Below are positions 50,539 to 61,670 of a stretch of DNA of 64,000 nt, in pieces; positions within the stretch are counted from its first letter, which is position 1; each line of letters opens with the position of its first letter. The notes beneath the pieces were generated by a model. It ran no database searches. It was not told the DNA's origin and saw only the letters and a list, made by a program, of their open reading frames with translations. The stretch is from contig JAWQFJ010020223.1 of NCBI GenBank assembly GCA_034096865.1, positions 89,501-153,500 of the forward strand, read 5' to 3'. The position numbers and the translations under genes were made by a program. This stretch comes from Theodoxus fluviatilis. Taxonomy: Eukaryota > Mollusca > Gastropoda > Cycloneritida > Neritidae.

Positions 50539-51652
50539 TTAACTCATTGCTTACGCAGGGATAGCATTAGGAAATTTACCTCTGTTCGCAGTGTTTTTTT
50601 AAGTTTTCAAAAAATCGTACAAAGTCCAAATTTTGATTAACTGTTTAATATTTGGTACCACAAGAAAGAAAATCATTTGCACTTTCTAGCTGAAGTGCTG
50701 GATAGTTACAATATGCAGTAAGAAAATTGGGGAATTTTTTTTTTACACCAGGTACATGCAATTTTGATTTTCTTTTTTTTTACACCTAATGTATTGTACT
50801 AATAGTCAAGAGATAGATTTTGCACAACAGTTCTGAAATCAGTATTTCCACATCAAACTATATTGATGAATGATTGACTACAGGATAATAAAATGCTTGA
50901 AAATGATTTTTTTTAGCAAGTCAGAGAGGTGAAATCAGAAAATATACTTACTCACTGCAGTCTGTCTCTGTCTGAATAGAAGAAAAGTCTCAAATGACCT
51001 GAGATAAAGAAGGCGCCCTACTCGACATAGTCCTCTTTTGTGTGGTACAGTTCATTGGAGGAGTAGAGAAGGTTTTCGGCATCCTCTGCATCCGAATCGA
51101 TGTCTGTGTCTGCTGTAAAAACCGTTTCTATCTCTTCCTCTCTTTCTGACATCGACGGCGACGAAGTCAATTCGTCTTCGCTTTCAGCCACGAAATCGAT
51201 TCGTCTTCGCTGTCAGCCACCGCTTCATTCTCGTTGACTGGGACTATTTCCGCATCAGAATCATAAAGATCTTCTTCAGAAGTCCAATATCCACCTAGAT
51301 CTTCAATATCAGACCCTTCTTCCATCCACACTTCTAATACTTCGTCATTTTCATCACCGCTCGATCACCTTCGACAATGCGACGCCATGTCGACAAGCGC
51401 GTAAACGCGACGTAGGGTGAGCGTAGCTTCTACTACATCTAGCTTTCTCACGGGGACTATACTAAAGAAAAGGTAACTCCAGCGAACACACACTGGATAG
51501 AGAATAAAGAGCTGTACGATTTACTTCCCTTGAAACAGCCACGGAGATAGGAAAAATTCATTACGGCGACCGCAACACGTAGTTGAGCTGCGTAGCCAAA
51601 GGGTGTTGGCGTCATCGCAACACGTGCTTGCGCTGCGTAAGCAATGAGTTAA
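50539..51652 (-). mobile_element. piggyBac-type TTAA element nested in the Harbinger-type element
   Basis: TTAACTCATTGCTTACGCAG (50539) faces CTGCGTAAGCAATGAGTTAA (ending 51652), a perfect inverted terminus with TTAA on each side. The minus strand (from about 51330) encodes an acidic run with EVWMEEGSDIEDLGGYW and SEEDLYDSDAEIVPVNENEA. No catalytic core remains. Confidence 0.8.
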
Positions 51653-51855
51653 AGAGGAGCAACTCAGTTGCTGGTGGTGTGGAAAGTTGCTTGGAATGCC
51701 AGTTGCTTTCAACCGACATCGCACACGAAGCAATGTATGGCAAGCAATCGAGTTGCCCAAGTGGAGTTGCCTCGTGTGCGAAGGCCTTTAGAATGTATTT
51801 TGTAAATTGTAGATAGGTTTGAATGCAGTAACAAGGTTGAAACTCATGTTGACTC

Positions 51856-52806
51856 TCTTGGTATGAAAACATCATGTGACTGGACAATAGAAAACAAGGT
51901 TGAAAGGTTTTTTTTTTTAAGAGACCAGCTCTCTTTTTCAGAGTGCCCACTGCTTGTTTCTTGGTCTAGAGCTCTATAAAAAAAGTGAACTTCAAAACAT
52001 GGCACAAATACACACTGGAGAAATTTTGTGATGATTGGTATTATTAGTCCTGAGTTACAATCAATATGAGCCTACAATGAAGTACCGATGATGGTGAAGT
52101 TGACCTCGTTTCAGCCAGCATGACAGCTTCGCAATCAATCCTCGCTCTCTGATACCTCATCATTAGCGAGAGGAAAATCACTACTAGCATCATCATCATC
52201 ATCATCACAAAAACACACTGGAGAAATTTTGTGATGATTGTGTATATTAGTCCTGAGTTACAACGAATATGAGCCTACAATGAAGTACCAATGTCAATGA
52301 TTGATGGCGATCGAGGTCGACCTTGTTCAGCGAGCATGACAGCTTCGCTATCGTCCTCGCTCTTTGATACCTCATCATTAGTGAGAGGAAAATCATCATG
52401 AAAGGGATCATCTACATCAGTTTCTATCTCATACAAAGCATCCACTTCAGCATCAGAACCCTCCTCTACAGCAATTTCCACTCGCTCACCCACCTCGCGC
52501 TGCGATTGACGCTAGCCGCCATCGCTGTTACTTGGTGCCTCGTAGTGCATTGCTGATAAATTTTATGGTCTGGCTGGGAAAGATCTGTGTGTTGATCTAA
52601 AGCTGGCAAACTATAGTACAGAGACGAATTCAAGACTAGACTAGTTCCCTAAACCATATTTTCCTTGTTGTAAGGGGGCAAAAATATGCTCATGTGGTAG
52701 GCTCAATTGAGCATACGCGTCGCGAACGACTACGTTTGGCCCGTAGGCTCATATGAGCCTACGCGTCGCGAATGAGTTAATCAACCACAACCTTATTTAG
52801 ATTTTA
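51856..52806. mobile_element. Duplicated flank with an incomplete piggyBac-type insertion
   Basis: The right terminus GACGCG-like ...GCGTCGCGAATGAGTTAA ends at 52780 and is followed by TCAACCACAACCTTATTTAG, which also stands uninterrupted at 48649. Inside, the minus strand encodes an acidic frame IAVEEGSDAEVDALYEIETD (52275-52493). A 203-bp tandem duplication (52011-52213, 52214-52404) and the palindrome GTAGGCTCATATGAGCCTAC (52743-52762) are present. The left terminus is not recognisable. Confidence 0.6.
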
Positions 52807-52989
52807 GTACAAATTATAGATCTATAAAACAGCAAGTTTATTGCAAAAAAAAAAATTTTGGGGGGTGGTGGTGGTGGTGGAAAAGACTATATTACATAGC
52901 TCCTGGTTGACTTTGTTTTTGATGTTGTCTCAAAAACAGTTACAGCAGCAATAGCCAGTTGGCTCATGCCCAGTGACTTATAACGCACA

Positions 52990-53095
52990 AGCACATGCAC
53001 ACATACACACAGACACACACACACACACACTCTCACACTCTCACACACATAAACACACTCACACGCACACACACTCACATACACACACACAGATG
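52990..53095. repeat. (CA)n-rich microsatellite
   Basis: An interrupted CACACA tract upstream of the terminal exon at 53205. Confidence 0.93.
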
Positions 53096-53204
53096 ACCGA
53101 TGACCAGAACAGCCCTGTCGCTATCACTCAGAATGACCCTACATCAAAGTGCATGTCAGGGTGGCAGTCTGTTTGTCATGACACATGTATCCTTATCACT
53201 GCAG

Positions 53205-53392
53205 CCTGGAGCAATGCCAAGCTGGCACAGCAGATGGAGGAGAGGCAGCGATTGGAGGCCATGCGCTTCAGGGATGCGGGACAGGGACCCATCTGCAAGA
53301 TCTACACCTACGACCCCACCAAGGTCAAGACCATCAAGCCCCTGGATGTGAAGAATGCCGGCCCCTCCAAGACCCACAGGAAGGAGGGCTGA
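53205..53392 (+). CDS. Terminal exon of an unrecognised gene
   Basis: After the acceptor ATCCTTATCACTGCAG the plus strand reads WSNAKLAQQMEERQRLEAMR, FRDAGQGPICKIYTYDPTKV and KTIKPLDVKNAGPSKTHRKE, then TGA at 53390. It has exon-like GC content, a charged helix followed by a basic tail, and AATAAA 465 bp downstream. It begins with two phase bases (phase 1 intron). I could not find preceding exons, which may lie far upstream past the transposons. The product is not identified; it is probably a small cytosolic or nuclear protein. Confidence 0.6.
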
Positions 53393-53880
53393 CATCTCTC
53401 CCTGGTTTCCTGCAGTTGTCTTCAGGCACAGGAACCGACAGCAGGGCTCCGGGTCATGCTGGCGGACTTGGGCAAGGCCTGCTGGGGATGAATCTTGACA
53501 TCTTTTGGTCTCTGTGTGACCAAGCTTGCCCATTCTGTGGAATGAGAAACACTGATTGGACAGAGAGAGAGCAAAGCTTTGGATGGTGAGAAACTTGTTG
53601 GGGTGAGATGCAGTGTGTTTTTTTCCTTGGAAGAATGGACCATGAGGTGTGGGCGGGAACTTGGCCAGATCAAACTGTGAACGCGAGGGCAGTGTGAACG
53701 CGAGGGCAGTGGAGAGCTGTCTGCTTATGCAGTGTTGGAGTGGAGAAGTAGGTACCACTAAATGACACCCGCCAATGGAAATGCAATGGGAAGTTCGCTT
53801 GATATACGTCCCAACCTCCCATATTTGCACTGTGCTTTTATTGTGTCAGATTGAAATAAAGCTGCATTAAAAAATTGACC
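53393..53880 (+). other. 3' UTR of the terminal exon at 53205
   Basis: Unique, GC-moderate sequence from the stop codon to just beyond AATAAA (53855-53860), with A-rich sequence after it. Confidence 0.5.
53855..53860 (+). terminator. Poly(A) signal
   Basis: AATAAA in TTGAAATAAAGCTGCATTAA. It is well placed to end the transcript of the exon at 53205. Confidence 0.6.
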
Positions 53881-54306
53881 CTTTCATTTTATTGCCCATT
53901 ACATTGGTTTAGTATAGAAATTAAAATGTGAGGCATTTTTTATTTGTAAAAGGAGGTGCAGTATAATGACTGTCTCTCGTCAACAACCACTCGAAATTTC
54001 ACCAGCAGATATATTGAAATTTGATGCTTTACCACATTTTGAGTGGGAACTAAAATTGCACAAAATCTTTAGACTTTGAAAATTCATTACTTCACATCTA
54101 ATTGATATAGAGGCTCAAATTTGGTAATGTTGTAATCAGAACAAAAAGATCTATGATGCCAGGGTATTGCAATTATTATTTCCTGAAATGTGAAATTCAG
54201 TGTGTGGTACCTACTAGGACTAGGAGTGTAGGCCCTTTGCAACATGGGGCTTGCTCTGCTCTGCATTCAGTCTGGGGCTGTGTTCAGTGGTGTGTAAATA
54301 CACTGT

Positions 54307-54511
54307 CAGACCTGTGCACTTGTACGAAAAAATCGTACAATGTACGATTTTTGAAGCATTGTATGACTGGTTTTCACGATCTCATGATTTTTTTCCTGTT
54401 GGAGTTCCAGTGTGTGTCTTGTGTTTTTGTGTCGTTTGGAGTTCGAGAAAAAATCTTCTGATTTTTTACCCAGAATCTTCTGATTTTGAAAATCTAGGGT
54501 GCACAGGTCTG
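54307..54511. mobile_element. 205-bp MITE-like hairpin element
   Basis: CAGACCTGTGCAC (54307-54319) is exactly reverse-complemented at 54499-54511. The interior has TGTACGAAAAAATCGTACAA and paired CAGAATCTTCTGATTTT words. The elements that produced it are not identified. Confidence 0.65.
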
Positions 54512-54890
54512 CACTGTACAGTATCCTTCTCACACAAATGTGCAGTGTTGTCTGAGTTAGAGATGGTTGCAAGAAGTGCATTTTCATTGTGGCTTCGTGT
54601 CATACTGGAGATAGATGTATGTATATATGGATTATTCATTATGCAAGGAAATATAAAAATCTGATATCATTTCATTATTACCTGTTGAATTTTCCTTCTG
54701 TGCAGGTTGCACTTTGCCAGGTCTGGCATAGCGAGCTGTACATTTTGCAGCGGTTGGAAGTCCTCCTGCCAAGGTGCCTGTATTCATCACTTATCTTTTT
54801 TGTTTTGTTTATTAATGTAGCACAGAGTTACTTAAAATTAGTTGGTACTATTACAGTGTACTTTTAGGATATAGCTTTTTCGTCCTTCCC
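54512..54890. other. Unassigned intergenic sequence
   Basis: AT-rich, with no gene seen. Confidence 0.5.
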
Positions 54891-54894
54891 CTCC

Positions 54895-55043
54895 TCCTTT
54901 CTCCATCTTTCTCTTCCTCCTCCTCCCTCTTTTCTCCTTCTTTCTTCTCCTCCTACTCCTCCACCACCACCTCCTCCTCCTCCTCCCCCCCTCCCTTTTC
55001 CCCTTCCTAACTTCTTCTTCTCCTCCTCCTCCTTCTTCTTCTT
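54895..55043. repeat. Pyrimidine CTC/CTT tract
   Basis: TCC and TTC trinucleotides, interrupted. The Gypsy-type element inserted here; the tract resumes at 57861. Confidence 0.9.
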
Positions 55044-55190
55044 TGTGGTATACTCACTCTGCGAAGTGAGTTCAGTTCAATTGAGAGTTCAGTTCAGTGC
55101 GAGTTCTGCCAGTTCAATGTTTGGAATAAACAGATTGACTTTGACTTGCCTGGGTTCGAGTCCACTTCTGTTGCGCTTAGCGATACTACA
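55044..55190 (+). repeat. 5' LTR, 147 bp
   Basis: TG...CA ends, an AATAAA near 55125 and a near-palindrome CACTCTGCGAAGTGAG close to the start. It is 143 of 147 identical to the 3' LTR by eye. Confidence 0.93.
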
Positions 55191-55210
55191 TTTGGCGATG
55201 AGGACTGAGG

Positions 55211-55756
55211 ATGCCGACCTTCGGCCGTTTGCAGGAATTTAGGCTCGAGGAGGAGGAGGATTGGGAGCAATACATCGCTCGAATGAAACATTACATCGCG
55301 GCCAACGACATCTAGAATGCAAACAAACGGAAAGCGATCCTTCTGTGTGCATGTGGGGCCAGCACTTAAAAGCTCATGTGTGATTTGCGGGCGGCAGCTC
55401 AACCAGGGGATGGATCGTTTGATGAACTGGTCACGGCCGTTCACAAGCACCTGAAACCAAAACCATCGGAAATCGTATAGCGGTTCAAGTTCCACACATG
55501 CGTATGTCACGAGAACGAGACGTTCTCGACTTACGTGGCAGAAATACGTCATTTGTCACATGACTGTAATTTCACAGGCGACTCACTGGAGTCAATGCTG
55601 AGAGACAGACTGGTGTGTGGCATCAACAATGACCGGATCCAGAGGCGCCTCCTGGCAGAGAAGGAGTTAACGTTCGCCAAAGCACTAGAGATGGCCACTG
55701 CGGTGGAACTAGCGGAAAACCGCTTGTGGAATGAAAGAGACCGTGGTCAGTGTTGA
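55211..55756 (+). pseudogene. Gypsy gag remnant
   Basis: From MPTFGRLQEFRLEEEEDWEQ the frame runs YIARMKHYIAANDI, then stops interrupt it (55311, 55368, 55478). It recovers as TYVAEIRHLSHDCNFTG and RLVCGINNDRIQRRLLAEKE, typical of Gypsy gag. A C-x2-C knuckle region after it is frameshifted. Confidence 0.75.
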
Positions 55757-55952
55757 TAAAGTGAGCAGTTCGGCAGTCAGATCTATCACCAGTGGAGAGA
55801 ACCAGGCTGGTGGGAAGAGCAAACAGATGAACATTGAGTGTTGATTTTGCGAGGGCAGAGGTCACATGCAGCGTCAGTGTCAGCAGTATCAGGCAGAGAG
55901 AGAAAAGAAGACTGGCAAAAAGTGACAGTCTCAAAAGGGGCCACAGTGAAGA

Positions 55953-57147
55953 ATGTCGACGACTCACTCGGAGGGCGACTCTGAGGTGTTCACTGTGTTC
56001 AGAACACAAAACAAGGAGAAGCCGTACATGGCGACGGTGTCGGTGGAGGGTGTGCCCATAGAAATGGAAGTGGATACTGGAGCGTCTCTGACGGTGATCA
56101 GTGAAGGTACACTCAAGAGCATCAGGCGTGGAGCGTATCTGCCACTTCGGAAATGCACGCGAAGATTGAAGACGTACACCGGCGATGAAATTCCAGTGTT
56201 GGGCGAGGGCCAGGTGGCCGTGACCTACAAAGAGAGCACACCGGTGACGTGCGAAGTCATCGTTGTGAAAGGAACAGGTCCAGATCTGTTGGGAAGAGAT
56301 TGGCTCAAGCAGGTGAAGCTGGATTGGTCAGAAATCTTTTCTGTGCACAGTGGAGAAGCCCGAGCCAAAGACATGGACTTAGAGATGATTCTGGGTGCGA
56401 ATGCAGACGTGTTTGAAGAGGTGAGGGGCACCATCAAAGGGGTCAGAGCCTCTATTTTTGTTGACCTCACAGCCCAACCGCTCTACTTCAAACCACGGCC
56501 AGTACCCTACGCCTTGCGTGACAAAGTGAGCCAAGAGTTGGATCGTCTGGAAACGGAGGGAACGATAGAGGAAAGTACAGTTCTCTGACTGGGCTGCTCC
56601 GATTGTCACTGTAGTCAAACCCGACAAGAGCCTTTGCATTTGTGGCGACTACAAGGTGACTGTGAATGCTGCCTCGAAGTTGGACAACTATCCTATCCCT
56701 AAGACCGACGACTTGCTGGCTAGCCTCGGGGGTGGGAAGTTCTTCACCAAGCTGGATCTGACGCAGGCCTATCAGCAGCTGGAGCTCGATGAGGCCTCTA
56801 AGGAGGTCACCACAATTAATACACACCAAGGCTTGTATTGTTACAATCGCCTGCCTTATGGGGTGTCCTCAGCTCCAATGATTTTTCAGAGGACGATCGA
56901 GGGCCTGTTGAGAGGCTTGACCAACGTGTACGTCCGCATCGATGACATCCTGGTCGCAGGAAAGACCCGTGATGAACACCTGACAACATTATGGACAGTG
57001 CTACAGCGCCTGAAGGAGGCCGGGGCGAAGCTGAAGAAGAAAAAGTGTCTTCATGGCCACCAAGGTGATCTACTTGGGTCTGAAGATAGATCAGACAGGG
57101 ATCCAGCCGGTGCCGGAGAAGGTGAAGGTGATCCAAGAAATGCCTGA
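55953..57147 (+). pseudogene. Gypsy pol remnant: protease and partial reverse transcriptase
   Basis: Protease: VDTGASLTVISEGT (active Asp present). After a frameshift at about 56580 the RT reads DNYPIPKTDDLLASLGGGKF, FTKLDLTQAYQQL (motif A Asp) and LPYGVSSAPMIFQRTIEGLL. The active-site block is VYVRIDDILVAG, so the usual Tyr before x-D-D is Arg here. A second frameshift near 57045 precedes YLGLKIDQTGIQPVPEKVKV. Homology breaks off just after VIQEMPE, where the RT connection should begin. Confidence 0.85.
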
Positions 57148-57474
57148 GGACTGCGAGCGGGGCGTCCAGACCAACGCTCAGGCCTACCCGTGCATTCAGC
57201 CGCCTCTTTTGGCTGAACCCCCAGCGCCATTGTCAGACGACCCCTTTGCACTTACATTGCCGCTGGAAGTTCTTACACAAGATCTGGAGGTGTCGCACCA
57301 GCCGGACCTCGAGCACTCCGACCCGGGCGACCTGGCGATGCCAGCGCTGCGTCCCGCGGCTGCTGTCAGTCCAGCCATCATGCCTATGCCCGAGAGCCGT
57401 CCAACGCGACAGCGCAGGCGGCCTGAACGGTTCAAGGACTTTGTCCTCCATGGGTTCCGGGATATGTGGAAGTG
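57148..57474 (+). pseudogene. Pol C-terminal tail after the deletion
   Basis: In the frame of the last RT part the sequence continues PPAPLSDDPFALTLPLEVLT, PESRPTRQRRRPERFKDFVL and HGFRDMWK, then a stop. A Pro-rich and Arg-rich tail with RPPxRFKDF-like ending is usual at the end of Gypsy integrases. The intervening RNase H and integrase are absent. Confidence 0.65.
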
Positions 57475-57713
57475 AGCTGTGAACTGATTATGTGCATCAT
57501 GTTTCTGGGTTGTGTTGTTCGGGAACTGATACCATTTTGTTGCAATTTTCTTTTGTCTTCCTCAATGTTTGTGTTACACGTTCTCGGAAAGGGGGAAGAC
57601 GAGAGAGGTTCAAAGATTTCAGGGACACTTAGACTTCCGTTTTTATTCACCTTTATCATGAAGTTCGTTCTCTTCATTTGTTCAACGTTGATAAAAACTT
57701 AAGGGTGGGGGTA

Positions 57714-57860
57714 TGTGGTACACTCACTCTGCGCAGTGAGTTCAGTTCAATTGAGAGTTCAGTTCAGTGTGAGTTCTGCCAGTTCAGTGTTTGGAATAAA
57801 CAGATTGACTTTGACTTGCCTGGGTTCGAGTCCACTTCTGTTGCGCTTAGCGATACTACA
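57714..57860 (+). repeat. 3' LTR, 147 bp
   Basis: Same ends as the 5' LTR, with four visible substitutions. It is followed by the TTCTT target duplication. Confidence 0.93.
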
Positions 57861-58443
57861 TTCTTCTTCTCCTTCTCCTTCTCCTCGTTAATGTATTTTT
57901 TTCTGTCTGAGATGAGCTTTGGCGCACTTTGCAAATTATATTTCAATCACATGCAGCCTGCATTCACAGCCAGGTACAAATATTGAGGGGAGAGATGATT
58001 TTATTTGCAACAACACATGGATCAAATGGGATCAGATCAGAAAGATAATGGAGCACCTGCAGATGATGAAGTATTGCAAGACTAGAGAGTGCTGAGACTG
58101 TATGATGTGTATGGCAAAAAGGCAGTTGTGTCCAAGCATAGGCCACACAAAGGCAGCAAACATTGTGTGCAAGCACAGTCCCTTTCAAACTACACTGCCT
58201 GACGCCATCTTCTCTAATCTACTAGAAGTGGAAAGAGCGTCACAACCACATGTTCCAGGTACAGAGGATTTTGAACACGAGCTGGCAAATGTAAAGCACT
58301 TTCACCAGGTAGAGGTTTAACACACACTTGCTTACAATAAATACACACCTTGGGAACACCAACGGCAACAAGGAAACCATTTATAAGTAACTGGTGCATT
58401 CTCACCAGCCAATCGGCACAGATTCTCTCTCCACAACATCAAG
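57861..58443. other. Intergenic sequence
   Basis: A short CTT/CTC tract (57861-57890), then unique sequence with no gene seen. Confidence 0.5.
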
Positions 58444-59287
58444 AACAAGAAGGGCAAAGCCCATACGACTCACATGCTTGACCTTGACCTTTATATGACC
58501 GTGACCTTCAAGGTCAAACAACTAAACCTAGCAATGACATCATACACTAAGAAATGCTTTACACATTTTTCCTACCAAAATACATGTGACCTTGACCCAA
58601 GGTCAAGGTCATCCAAGGTCATGCAACACAAAGCTGTTAATTCAAGACATAGGAAGCACAATGGTGATTATTGGCATTTTCTACCATGAGATGTGGTCAC
58701 TTTTAGTGGTTCACTACCCCATTTTGGTCACATTTCATAAGGGTCAAAGTGACCTTGACCTTGATGATATGTGACCAAATGTGTCTCATGATGAAAGTAT
58801 AACATGTGCCCCACATAATTATTAAGTTTGAAACAGTTATCTAATTCTTCCATAGTTCAGGGTCAAGGTCACTTCAAAATATGTATACAATCCAACTTTG
58901 AAGAGCTCCTGTGACCTTGACCTTGAAGCAAGGTCAACCAAACTGGTATCAAAAGATAGGGCTTACTTTGCCCTATATACCATATATAGGTCAGGTATCC
59001 AATCTCAAAAACTTCAGAGAAAATTGGGAAAATGTGAAAAATGACTGTTTTTGAGGCCACATTTATGGCTCCTGTGACCTTGACCTTGAAGCAAGGACAA
59101 GTCACTATGTATGTTTTTTGAGGCCTTGTCATCATACACCATCATGCCACATTTGGTATTGATAGACTTAATAGTCTCCGAGAAATATCCAACGTTAAAG
59201 TTTTCGGACGCCCGGACCGGACCGGACGCCCGGACGGACGAAAAGGGTGAGTACATAGACTCACTTTTGCTTCACATGTGAGTCAAA
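58444..59287 (-). mobile_element. TCAAGGTCA-rich dispersed repeat, copy 2 (inverted)
   Basis: The reverse complement of 49469-50325 over essentially its full length. It starts AACAAGAAGGGCAAAGCCCA and ends GCTTCACATGTGAGTCA, with the same internal TCAAGGTCA clusters and a GGACCGGAC-rich stretch near the end. Shared ends define the element's limits. Confidence 0.87.
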
Positions 59288-61413
59288 AACTGTAGTCCAT
59301 TTCAATGGCCATCTCCACTGGCTAAGCAGCGTGAGAATGGCAAGAAACAAGAATTCACCATTGCATATTATCTGAACTGCAGGCCCAGCAATACATATGT
59401 TACTGCATCTACCTTTTGTAGCATTACCTAAACAAGAAAGCTAACAGTTTAACCCCTACCCTGGCATCATACTGGGACTGTTTGGTCAGTCAGTGTGTTT
59501 ATATAAAAAAAACAATTTCAAGCTACATTTCAAGGACATATCGCCTACCCTTTTCCTCTGCACATGCATGCCCTTTTAACTTTCCAACAAAAGATTGCAG
59601 AACCTATACCACAAGTACTAAAGATTGAACAAAAAACAAATCTATGTCATTGTATTAAGAAAATGTTAATGCTAAATTTTTGGCTAATTTTTATAAAGCA
59701 TATTTCATTACGTTCCCCCCATATCACTTGCAGCATTTGCTGCGACTACCAGGGTAAGGGCTTAACTTAAATTTAAAAATCAGACAACTCTTAACCATAA
59801 AAGAAAACAGAGACACATATACTGGCCATCAACAGGTCCTCCTGAAAAACAAATGTTTAAAAACTAGAGCCAGACATTTCAGCTTGTATGCCTGCATTAT
59901 TTTTTCATCCCATAAGTATGGAGGAGGAATGGGAAATGGGTAAATAGCTGTTGACAAGCTCTTACATTTCTTTACTGATTTGTGCAGAGGTTGCATCCAT
60001 GTCATTGTCTACACTATATTACACAAACCTTAAGACCTATTGACGGAGAGTAATATGCTGTGGTGATGGTGCAAACAAAACCCATCATACATGCACAAGT
60101 GTAACATATGGCAGGAGCTACTCAATGAGATCTCATCAGCTGAAACCCCTGGCTGTTGGACTTTAAGGATAATGTCCAAACATGTGTGATAGACTACAAT
60201 TTATTGCTGCTATTGAGACAAAAAAGCAGACACAAAGAGATAAGTTACAAATAAAATAAATAATAAAACAGACGATGAAATCAAATACACCAGTTTTCAC
60301 TTAGCCAGATCACAACTTAAAACTTGCATTCATGCACAATATTTAGCACCAACACATGAAACTTTCAACATAAAATAGTGATAAAACAATTCATTGTTCG
60401 GCATTTTAAAAAAGGTCATGCAACATTACATGATGATTATGAGCATATTGCAAGACGGATAACTGATGTTGAGTTTCCTCACACACTCTCCCAGACCATG
60501 TGACAGTCCTAAGGATGCTGTCCTGTCCAATCACATCCTCTCGACTCCAGCTTTCTTTCCATTTCACAACTCCAGCTTTCTTTCCACCCTCACGGCATTT
60601 TGTCTGAGGACAATCTCTGCCCACTTCAGTCCAGTTTCAAGATCTTTCCTTTCTCAAGTTGTGTAAATAGAATGAAAGCAAAGCAATGCATCCCAGCCCC
60701 ATGGCTAGATCTGTATACATCTGTGGGTGTTTGTGTTTGTACATGCACCAGCAGACAATGCAAGCACACTGCAAACTGCAACACCCACTGACCAACACAA
60801 GACTGCAGCCTGCCCTTGCTGCCACAAGCTCTGTGCATCTGAGTGTGTGCAGAAGTCTCACCCCCAGTGCCACTGACATCTATGTTGAAGCCCACATGAT
60901 ACATTGCCCTGCACACGAGCATTCATAGAGACACCTTTTCAGTGTCTTCAGGATGCAGGCATGCTGTACTACCTGGTCATGACAGGACTTCCTTAGTGAC
61001 TCTCTCTCTTTTTCCATTCCCCACCCCTATCCTGCTGATCTGCACTAACCCCAACCCCTCCTCTCCATCCCCCTACCCCCCCTACCCTGGCACCCTTTCT
61101 GTCTATTTCCCTTCCTAAATGCCATTTTCAACTGTTTTCCCTTCCCATTGCATCTCCTGCTACCTGTCCCTCTGTCGCCATCTTAATTTAACCCTCCCTA
61201 ACCCCATCCCCCTTATGCCTCTACTCTGTGCTGTATCTCATCTCATTCTTGTCTAGCGACCTAGAAGATTTTTCACTCAATGAAACCTATTCAAAAGATT
61301 AACACTATATCACACAGTATTTATCAAGCAGCTCTGGTCGCATGTTTCACTGTACTGACCCACTAGACCTACAGTATGAAGGTGGCTGTGGGAATGCTGT
61401 GTTGCCTTGACCA
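59288..61413. other. Intergenic or 3' flanking sequence
   Basis: AT-rich to 60400, then C-rich near 61010-61200. Short frames show no domain. I see no RNA gene or clear transposon. Confidence 0.5.
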
Positions 61414-61670
61414 CTAGCTACTGCTGGTCTCCAGGGGACAGACCCGGGGGTTCACAGTGGGGCAAGCTTCCTCTCTGCTCTCCACGCTTTCCCCCTGGGC
61501 AGCATCCCCTCGGGCACCATCCCCCTGGACTCCATCCCCCTGGACTCCATCCCCCTGGACTCTATCCCCCTGGACTCTATCCCCCTGGACTCTATCCCCC
61601 TCTTGTTGCTTGCTGATGCCTTCCTCCTGCTGGGCAGTTCCCTCCTCTTGCTTGGTTGCCCCATTCTGGC
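61414..61670 (-). CDS. Terminal exon B with 15-bp coding repeat
   Basis: The pentapeptide repeat comes from a 15-bp DNA unit (GGGATAGAGTCCAGG type, 61512-61602), in frame and therefore able to vary in number without breaking the protein. Confidence 0.6.

Larger units (their letters stand above)
48840..51790. mobile_element. Harbinger-type DNA transposon with TTA target duplication, twice invaded
   Basis: The terminal inverted repeats AGGCCTTCGCACACAAGGCA (from 48843) and the matching right end CTCGTGTGCGAAGGCCT (to 51787) are flanked by TTA on both sides (48840-48842, 51788-51790), as PIF/Harbinger elements leave. The plus strand carries a transposase N-terminus (WLTKRPRHGAYSYLLQELLN, LRMSHEHFQELLQLVGPQL) near 49180-49330, then the frame is cut by the inserted repeat at 49469. 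The DDE core is absent. A piggyBac-type element (50539-51652) is nested in the right half. Confidence 0.82.
55044..57860 (+). mobile_element. Internally deleted Gypsy-type LTR retrotransposon
   Basis: 147-bp LTRs (55044-55190 and 57714-57860), both starting TGTGGTA and ending CGATACTACA, differ at four positions. A 5-bp target duplication TTCTT flanks them. TTTGGCGATGAGGAC follows the left LTR (primer-site position), and AAGGGTGGGGG precedes the right LTR (polypurine tract). The LTR contains AATAAA. Internally there are a gag with stops, a DTGA protease, part of a reverse transcriptase, then an abrupt jump (near 57148) to a C-terminal pol tail. RNase H and integrase are missing, so mobility would need help from another copy. 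Confidence 0.92.

Noticed and set aside
53156..53830. 224-codon minus-strand frame
   Set aside because: Shadow of the plus-strand terminal exon and its 3' UTR.
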